Below the pieces are notes generated by a model that had not been told where the DNA came from, searched no databases, and saw only the letters and a list, made by a program, of their open reading frames with translations. Positions 55,785 through 64,000 of a stretch of DNA of 64,000 nucleotides are shown piece by piece. Both the position numbers and the translations under genes were made by a program. Numbering within the stretch: the first letter of the stretch is position 1; each line of letters starts with the position of its first letter. The stretch spans positions 81,624,751 to 81,688,750 of the forward strand of contig OX422223.1 in the NCBI GenBank assembly GCA_949130495.1, read 5' to 3'. Source of the stretch: Sambucus nigra (Eukaryota > Streptophyta > Magnoliopsida > Dipsacales > Adoxaceae).

Positions 55785-56098
55785 GAGAGAAGAAGAGAAT
55801 AGAAAGCTTGAATGCAGAAAATGGAAAGCGTAGACGACGGTATAGTTACCAAAGAAGTTTAAATACTTTGCATTGGAAAACAGCGAAAGAAATGATTACC
55901 AAAAAGAAACTACTGAACTTCCGGCGGCTAAAAAGACAAAAATTGCACGAAGATCGAAGCGTTTATAAAAAAGGCGGAAACTGCGAAATAAGAAGGAAAT
56001 TTGAATACAATGTTCCTGAAATCCGGGAAGGACATTTAATATTGCCATATACCGAGAAAGAATGTTCCATACTCCTCAAAGTTCGAAATATGAAACAT
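55785..56098 (-). promoter_or_regulatory. Presumed promoter and leader of the antisense genes
   Basis: No sense gene is recognisable here; the 128-codon plus frame at 55748-56134 overlaps the antisense exon and looks like a shadow. On the minus strand, tatttaaact (about 55855-55866) and tttataaac (about 55963-55972) are TATA-like and lie upstream of ATG 55691. Promoter activity is inferred. Confidence 0.4.
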
Positions 56099-56108
56099 TG
56101 GGGGCTTC
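56099..56108 (+). other. Polypurine tract of young Tat element
   Basis: ttgggggctt ends at the 3' LTR start. It is the expected plus-strand priming site. Confidence 0.7.
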
Positions 56109-56705
56109 TGTTGATACCAAAATTAATATGCTGATGTGGACGAATAATACGAAGACACGTGTCAATCTACGTGGCACAATAGCAGCGAGGAAGATCATTT
56201 CCCGACCAGCAATGTTTCTTTCCGAGCAACGAGAATACACCGAGGAACTCTATCACACCGAGGAACTCTATCACACCGAGGAACTCCAACGCACCGAGGT
56301 ACTCTAACGTTCCGAGGACCTCCTGATCAGCGAACAACTATGGCGGTCCGAGCTGCATCTCAGTCGTATCATTAATTGCCAGATAATCAACAGCTCAGAT
56401 ATTCATTGAATGCTTATATTCTTGGCACGCACTCTGCATTAAATGTATTACCCTTTCATATGTATGTCATTTAATGTATCGAACCTTTCATGTACAGCCT
56501 CAAGGCTATAAATACCATGTATCATCCTCATTGAAGGGGACCGGAATTTCTTGAGAGATCTTGTAATCAAGAATTCCACAAACACTCAGCAATAATATAA
56601 CAGTGGACGTAGGCTTTATTCCTAGCCGAACCACTTTAAAAATATTTGTCTTATTTATTTATCTGTGATTGAATAATTAGAGCGATCTAGTTTTTTACAT
56701 CAACA
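56109..56705 (+). repeat. 3' LTR of young Tat element
   Basis: 597 bp, colinear with 44708-45304 and differing at three positions by eye. It ends tttttacatcaaca, followed by the atgat duplication. Confidence 0.96.
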
Positions 56706-56710
56706 ATGAT

Positions 56711-59700
56711 GGTTTGGGAAACCTTGAGGAGGCATCGGGGGCCAAAAACCTTAAGTAAATAAGGACACAAGGTTCTCGATTTCAACCACCAATACTCCCA
56801 GGTTACTCTTAATATCCTGCACATCCCCATTTGGCTTAGACTAACTTACTTCTTCACTCGAGAAACGAGTCCTCACTGAATAAAGCTTGTACATAAGAGG
56901 TGTAGGGTGTTTTAATTTGGTTTCGGCATATGTTATCCGACACCTCTATTCCTCCTTCTTTTTTCAATTAGAAAGGTTCAAGTCACGACATCATCTTTAA
57001 TTTCATCATAAGGGCTCGAAGCATCCTAACTACTAATGGATGTGATCGATTCATGTAGTGTGAAATTATATTTAGTTTTATCGTATATATATATAACTGG
57101 TTATACTCACTAGAGTCGGAGCCAAGTGTGGTGAGAATTTATTATCTTTATCTTGTCAAGCATCCACATACAAACTCCCACAATTAGTTTTTTTGTCGGC
57201 ATTTGGACTGCCTTTTTGTCTTATTTGACCATTAACTCCTCAAATATTCATACAATTAAAAGCCCAGCCTCTAAATGTCAAATTTGTTTGCTATTTATGA
57301 TTTATATTTCTCCCTCTGGAGCAACTTTTTGTTTATCGCCTCATTTTCCAAAATTTTATTCCACTGATTGATTGACATCTTACATTTGGAGGGACTTTTT
57401 CTTTTAGAGACAAAATGTCGGAGCTCAATGACTTCTTCGGGAAATGTTTCTGCTAAAAATTTCTCTGATATATTCTCAGTTGTTCAGTAACCCAAGAAAT
57501 AACGTTTTGCTTTGAACAGTCCGGGAATGAAAAATGCTTACAATGTTATTCAAAACTTCATCCTAAATGTCTTGATCAACTAAGTTCTAGTTATCTACTT
57601 CCCTGACTCCCACATTCATTTTTCTAAGAGACAAACACTGGTATTTAAAGATATGGATGTCAGTTTTACTATTAGTAGGATCATTCATAAGAAGGAAGAG
57701 CCCAATGGGATTCTTTTCATTTGATTGAGAGGTGTGAGAGAGGGGGTGGGGTGTTGGATTAAGAAGCATTTGTTGTCTACTCGTAGACATAGTGATAAAG
57801 TGAATCAATGTTGGAGAAGATAATTTTTCCCTCCAGTGGTGATGAGAATCCTTGTTGGGGTGTAGGAGTCTAGGAGGTGTCATGTCATCACTCGGTAGAT
57901 TTTGTTTATTGCCACTTAACATTATCTAAAATAAAAAATAATAAGTAATAAAATCATTCTACTAACATATTTACGATTGACTAATCATGTTTATGACTAT
58001 ATATATGTATATACCTTCTCATAATAAGACTTTAAAATATGTTCAATGTGTCTGACCTCCATCCATTTAGTATTATTTTTTTAAAATATATAGAATTTTT
58101 CACGTGGCCAACTAATATGAAGTGTATCTATGATTGATGTATAGATGTATGTGAGATGAACTCATAATCCTTTATTATTTAACTTATTGACAAGATTCAA
58201 TTTAACGTGCATATATCGCAAGACATCAGAGTCTTAGTCAATGCTCTCTTTACGTAGTTGTACACACAATGAGTGAATATTTTTTCTTCCTCTCTAACAC
58301 CGTAAGTAACGTCAGGCCTACATCGGTATTATGTACGAAAAAATATTTTCTACTCCCTCATCCCAGCTTTCTAATAGGGAAAATAGAATATGATCGAATA
58401 GGTACTCTTGTGAGAGAAGAACTCCGCGATGTTCAAGGTATTGAAACTATTTAATCTTCTTATTCTCATACTTGTAAATATGAGTACCCTCTATATGGTA
58501 CACACTAATAAAAGATGTGTAAGTGTAGTCCAGTCCAATTGCAACCTCTCGTACTCTTGTTACCATTAATTATCATTGTGCCTCATTTTTATTGAGATAA
58601 TCTGTGAGGGTGTGACTAGGAGTCCTACAACAAATGGCCATAATTAATCATTAACTAGTTATTTTTTTCAAATAATCAAATTTAAGTTTATATTCTTTTA
58701 TTTAATCCTAACATATTTATGCGTCCCTACGAGTAGAAAATACATGTAAGCATATCTATGCGTGTGGGTCGGTGCGTATGTGTTATACAAATGCGTGTTT
58801 TCTCATTACTTATATTACTATTACTACCATTTTCATTTTCAATTACTTTTATTTTCCCACTAAAACAAATATTTTCTTGAAAACTTTTCTTCAAAATGAG
58901 TCTTAAACATTTTCTCGTATTTTGTGGGTTCTATCTTGGTTATTTCTTTTATTAGGGTTTTGGGTGAAGATTGAGATTTAGCAATATAGGTTATTATCTA
59001 GACCTTAAAATTTTCATTTGATAGACTAATTATAAATTATAATGATGGGTTTATAACGGTTGCAAAAAATGGCAACAAAATGAAGAAAAAAATAGATAAA
59101 GACTTCTAATGTTACTTCTTAGCTAAAGGAGAATCAAGTGTACGGTAATAATCCATATCCCACCCTATATCTAACCCAATAATTCATACTCACTCACTAA
59201 TTCAACTACATTGGGTCATACTAAGTTTTAATTTGGGTTTTCAAACACCCATAAATACTCACACTAATTTATACTCAATTTTTAACTTAGTTTTCAAACA
59301 CACATAAACAACCATGGTCGTGGTCTATCGCCGTGACCACGTCCATTGGATGCAAATATTAATCAAATGATGATGAAGATGAAGATAAAGATGTAATCGA
59401 CGACACTTATCATATTTTATAGTCGTACTCTTTTTTTTTGCTTATTTTTGGTAATATTACTAACATATATGGAAAGACATAGAATACATATTCTCAAATA
59501 AATCCTAATAACATACTTAATTTTTATGTGTGTGAGATCAAATTTGTTATAGTATAGTGTTGCATACACATAACTCTTGGCTATAACTAGTAATGTAAGC
59601 CTCCTTATTCTTCGCTAATATTTTTTGAATATTTTTAACTCGGTTAGTGTTTGCTTTATTTCAGCCTCATTATTTAGTTGATTTCTGAATGTTTGTTTTC

Positions 59701-60139
59701 AGTTTTTACATGGATGAATTGTATCAGTTTTAAATTAAGTTCAAATTAGAATTATATTGAAGTATGAATTATGTTTTACTACATTTTAATCTCAAAACAA
59801 TGAAATATATGGATGCAACATTTGTCTTTCCTTATTGATTCTCCCGCTGTAAGTGCACAATCTTCAATTATCTATAAGGATGGGTTAAGACATATTTTAC
59901 TTTTCCATGTCCTCCTGTTGATTCCCCTGCCTGTGTTTCTAACAGTAGCTCTATTGAGTAGGTAGGAGAGGCATTTTTAGTTTTTCTAAAGGTGTTGGTC
60001 ATTTGTCTTGTTGTAATTTATGAGATGTCCATGTTGTTATAATAGCCAAAACCACAATCATGTTGTACCAATATTATCGATCAAGTAAATGATTAAATCT
60101 ATATTTTAACCTATGGAGAAATTTTAGAGAATGAAACGG
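56711..60139. other. Anonymous AT-rich DNA, no recognised gene
   Basis: Only short frames. The longest, 57922-57587 on the minus strand (111 codons, MLSGNKQNLPSDDMTPPRLL), has no motif I recognise and no clear splice context. It could be a decayed exon. A lone gtagtg at 57055 is not enough to claim a CACTA end. Confidence 0.4.
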
Positions 60140-60665
60140 ACTACCATAGTTGAATATTGGACTAAATTATGCTTATTTTCTCTTCCACGGGACCGAACAT
60201 CATTTGGTTCAGTATGGCTATCATATGGAATATGTGTTGGTCAGCTATATAATTTTATTGACAAATTCCACCTTAGGAATTTTTTTAACAATTATAATTC
60301 TTGTATGGAAAATTTGAGATTAAGTCTGATTGTGCGGGTCAGTGAATATATATGTTGATAAAATTAATTTATGTGCTCATTTGGATCCTTTATTGTTGTT
60401 GTTATTGATTTTAGTTTTAATGTTAAAACGCGTTGGTTTTCATGAATAAACAAATATAACTCTGTCGAAATTTTCTAAAAATAATAAGTGATTTAAAAAT
60501 AGTAAACACAATCATATTATTATTAAATATTGTACTAAGTTATATTTATTTTCTCTTCCACAAGTCAAGACATCATTTGGTTCAATATGCATATCATTTG
60601 GAATAGGTGTTAGCCAGCTAGATGATTTTATTTATAAATTGTACCACTTCTATTTTGCACATTTC
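60140..60665. repeat. Imperfect direct duplication of ~150 bp
   Basis: About 60140-60290 and 60510-60665 share tattttctcttccac, acatcatttggttca, atatcat.tggaata.gtgtt and cagcta.atgattttatt in the same order. Spacing is about 370 bp. No coding potential. Confidence 0.7.
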
Positions 60666-60997
60666 TAAGTTAGGTGGTTAGTTTTTGGCTTTATTATGTT
60701 TTCAAATCGTTTATTTGTTATTTTAGGGGATGATTGTAGTCTGAATCATATAGCTTATGTTTTATCTTGGTTGTTTTACAGTTTGGAGATATTGTGTTGG
60801 GAACCGTGAATATTAATGAATTGATTTTTGGAGCCAACGTTGATACTTTGTTCTCTATATTTATTTGTCGTAAGATGTAAATTTGTTAATATTATGGATG
60901 ATATTGAATGAATTTTGAATATCCTGATTTAAATATGGAATCCACATAAGGGGCAAGCTTTAAAATATGGATATACAATAATAGAAATATTTTTTGG

Positions 60998-61345
60998 CAC
61001 TACCCATGTATTTTGGGACAGCTAGAACCGTCCCTCAAATGCAGTCTCACAATCAAAATTTAACATCAATTTTTTCACCAAATTTTAGGGACGGTTAATA
61101 CCGTTGCAAATAATATAATTTAGGATGGCCAAAATTCCATCCTTAAAAAATGCACCTTTGATAGTTCGTAAGGGACGGTCGAAAAATCGTCTCACACGAT
61201 TATTAGGGATGGCTAAAATTGTCCTTAATACATTTGATATGCCTATAAAATGTGACCATACCTCGTCGTCCCTAAAATTGTCACTAAATACCTTTAGGGA
61301 CGGATATATAGTCTTTAGGACGATTTTCACCCATCCCAAAAAGTG
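60998..61345. mobile_element. CACTA-like miniature element, 348 bp
   Basis: It starts cactacccatgtattttggg and ends, inverted, cactttttgggatgggtg. Flanking triplets are tgg and agg. The interior is packed with agggacgg/ccgtccct motifs in both orientations, as in CACTA families with gggacgg subterminal repeats. It has no coding capacity. Confidence 0.6.
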
Positions 61346-64000
61346 AGGTCTTGGGATCAAAGCCAATGTAGTTCCAACTAAGGGTGGATTATAGTTAGGG
61401 GGTTTGGACTAAATATGGAGATATCCCTAAGAAATAATACGTCAAGAGATGCATTATGAGTCTTGGGCTTCACCAGTTTGATTCGGTATAGCGCCTATAT
61501 ACCGAAGAGTTCATGGGATCAAACCCAATATGGTTCCAACAAGTGGGACATATATATGGGTGTAGGCTATAGGATATCGGGTGTACAATATAAAGTATTA
61601 TGGTATTTATGGATCCTAGTCCTTAATATGTAATTTTATTTTTTTGGATTGATATATTTATATATAAAGATATGTTAGTCAATTGCCATTGCTTGACAAG
61701 TCTTGATATGAAAATACATATTTGGGGGTGACATCATAGCGACGGGCATTGTTCACTCGGAGAAATGGTGGTAGTAATCGAATTTTAGACTTTGGTTTTA
61801 CAAAGTTTCGGGTTGACTCAGCTCACTGACAATTTCCTAAGAACGGTTTTGAAAACTATGTTTTCTTGTTTATATTTAGTCGTTATTGCATTTGATTAAC
61901 ATTTAGTTAAGATATGAGCATTTCAATTTAATTAACTGAGGTATTGGGCTAAAAACCAGGCTTTAAAACATAAACGATATAAAGTGCATACCCAGTCCCC
62001 TAAACGAGGGACGGTCAAATAGAGATAAACAGATATGGATAATTTATCACTTTATATATATTTATATATGGTGGTTATTTCAATCGAGATTTGGACAAAG
62101 TTTCCTTACCCTTGTAGCATGAACCATTTTTTCCCTGGGGAGTGTCCCCACTTGAGGTGCCCAATCCGACAGACCTCGGTTTAGTCAAGTCGAGCTTCAT
62201 TTTGAAGTGCCTACTTTCGCAGAATGTGCACATAGGTATGCCTATGTTTTTCTCGGAGGAAGAGACTTTTCAAAAGTACAAACTTCACTCGGGGAAGCGA
62301 CTTTTCGGATGTCTGAACATTCCTCAAGGGGAAATCCTATTCTTCGAAGTACTAACTTCTTTGGGACTTTTCAGAGCAAGCACGAGTATCTCGAGCGCTT
62401 AGGATTGAAGAAAGTTAGAAACCAAATCATATTTCATTTTTGGATTACTTTGAAAGGTTGGTGGGGACTTCCTTTTATAGGGGTCTGGCAGGGGGCATTG
62501 ACGGATCGATCATCCATGGGTGTTATCGATCGGTCATCCATGGTGATACGTGTAGGGTGGTGAGAGTTAAGGGACATGCGTAGGGCTAAGAAATCATCTC
62601 CAAAGATTTCTTAATGATTATAGTAAAAGGGGGATGACTGATCGGTCAATGGGGGATGACCATGTGATTAAAGGGTTGGGAGACTTTAATTGATCAGTTA
62701 AATGACCCTCGGATGGTTTTTTATCTCTTTTTGGTTATCTTATTTGCATTTTGGTACCCAGATTTTAGTTTCTGAGGTTTTGGTGGGTTGTGGTTTAAAG
62801 GGTATTTTTACAAATAAGGTAAACATGATCCACACCTTGATTGCAAATCGGGGTGTCCACACCCATATGTTCCTATAATCACTTATGTATAGTGCATTTT
62901 GATGGATATTGTCTTCGAAATAATCCAAAGCCCATAGATGGGAAGATGTTGCCCATTAATTCATGTATAAATACAAGTGTAGTTTGATATTACCCACTGA
63001 AACCTTGTATTGATTAAACAAGACATTGGGGAACCTGTAAATGCATTCAACGTTCTTTAGAGAGAAAATTTAGTTATGATGACCACCAATCCCTAAGGAA
63101 GGGCACTGAACCATTGTGAAAAAATAATTTCTTTCTCCACATTAGTTGTGTCATGTGTAGTGAGTATTATCGACACTTAAAATGTCTTCGTGAATCTATT
63201 GTTAAAATTTAGAAAAGTAGGTTCGGTCAGCCTCTCAAAGATGATCCATAACCTAAAAAATCCAGGTTACTTCACCCCTCTAAAGGTAAAAAAAAATTAT
63301 TTATTGAGAACAAACGATATGGTTAACTCACTTGAGTCTATACATTATTGGAGTTCCAACTAGTTTGGATATGAAGACAAAATAAGATAGATTTTTTTTA
63401 ATATCTTCTCCATGGTATTACAAAGCTTCACTAACAATTGATTTTGTCCAAGATATTCTCACTGCCATAAAGGGAAGTAATATGTTGCACAAACAGACTT
63501 TAGGACACAATTCATGCATATTATATTGTGATTGTGTGTATGTGTGTTAAAATATTTTTAGGAATTTTTCAAACATTTTTAAAACATTTAAAATGATTTT
63601 TTATATATTAAAAATCAAGGTTGTAAAATGTTGTGGGCTAAAATAGAATTATTTTTATTCCCCAAAAACTTTCCAGGGTAAAATATAAAATCGGCAGAGA
63701 CATTGGGGTAGTAATTTGGATTATTTAGAAATCTAAAACATGCATTTACATCGGCTAAAATCAATACACGTGTTGGCTTCTGGTTTGTTACAATTGTGTT
63801 CTTGCCTCTCACATATCTAAGGACGTCTGTTAACCGTTGGATCCAACTTAATCTACGTTATGCATGTAATCTAAGTAAATCCTTGTGAGATTAGAATTGA
63901 CCAATAGGAGAAAGAGGTTGTGCGGTTCATTTATCACCGTTGGATTAGAATTCAAATGGTCATTTTAATTTCAGTCGTCCAAAACACTTCGAACATCCAG
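61346..64000. other. Anonymous DNA, no recognised gene
   Basis: No open frame with a recognisable domain. 61346-61620 has two related stretches (ttgggatcaaagccaatgta and tgggatcaaacccaatatgg). 62200-62400 has imperfect gaagcgacttttcggatgt-type direct repeats, followed by a ccttttataggg TATA-like box at about 62472. 62497-62545 repeats gatcgatcatccatgg/gatcggtcatccatgg. These could be remnants of an old LTR. Confidence 0.4.

Larger units (their letters stand above)
44708..56705 (+). mobile_element. Young Tat-lineage Ty3/gypsy retrotransposon, 11,998 bp
   Basis: Two 597-bp LTRs are flanked by the perfect 5-bp duplication atgat (44703-44707, 56706-56710). I counted three differences between the LTRs. 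Order: LTR, primer site, uninterrupted 1964-codon gag-pol, 54-bp tandem repeats, a second imperfect repeat block, two minus-strand genes, polypurine tract, LTR. Two RNase H domains and the absence of a chromodomain place it in the Tat lineage. It looks recently inserted and potentially autonomous. Confidence 0.95.

Noticed and set aside
55748..56134. 128-codon plus-strand frame at the 3' end of the Tat element
   Set aside because: It overlaps the first antisense exon and its leader, is Lys/Arg-rich without a motif, and runs into the polypurine tract.
57050..57062. Right terminal repeat of the old CACTA element (gtagtg)
   Set aside because: Only six bases match the expected ggtgtagtg end, and no matching left end is visible near 5063-5640.
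57587..57922. 111-codon minus-strand frame as a host gene
   Set aside because: No recognisable motif, no convincing splice partners and no codon pattern that I can judge. Left as anonymous DNA.
62142..62563. Overlapping plus-strand frames of 86 and 118 codons
   Set aside because: They cover imperfect direct repeats and a TATA-like box. They overlap in different phases and show no domain.

Overview
The window is plant nuclear DNA, almost certainly angiosperm, from a TE-dense, gene-poor region. It is AT-rich and full of microsatellites. The coding capacity I can recognise belongs to LTR retrotransposons (Ty3/gypsy Tekay and Tat lineages) and CACTA DNA transposons. I see no convincing host gene, tRNA, rRNA or CRISPR array.

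Layout. 1-1434: anonymous DNA with a ~59 bp minisatellite and a CT microsatellite. ~1445-5062: about 22 diverged units of a ~165 bp satellite. ~5640-6641 plus 25744-27190: two halves of one decayed CACTA transposase gene (minus strand), split by a Tekay-type chromovirus at 6642-25743. The chromovirus's 3' LTR carries two later insertions: a 2.3 kb solo LTR (15375-17692, 5-bp duplication) and a younger CACTA element (19354-25100). A small hAT-type element (26151-26554, 8-bp duplication) also sits in the old CACTA. 27530-44429: a decayed Ogre/Tat-like retrotransposon (duplication gttgt). 44708-56705: a young Tat retrotransposon (duplication atgat, two 597-bp LTRs) with an uninterrupted 1964-codon gag-pol. 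56711-64000: no recognisable gene, apart from a 0.35 kb CACTA-like miniature element and some duplicated DNA.

How the parts work together. In both Tat-lineage elements the sense strand carries Gag, protease, RT, two RNase H domains and integrase, while the 3' part carries two genes on the opposite strand. In each element the first antisense gene has three exons with short introns and the second has none. In the older element the antisense genes hold far fewer stop codons than pol. The young CACTA element has palindromic subterminal repeats, a spliced but broken transposase gene, two head-to-head copies of a B3 DNA-binding-domain fragment, and patches copied from elsewhere in itself.

The best candidates for under-described biology are the antisense gene pairs of the Tat elements and the B3 foldback of the CACTA element. 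Exact LTR and TSD boundaries were read by eye. Family assignments come from remembered motifs, not from searches.
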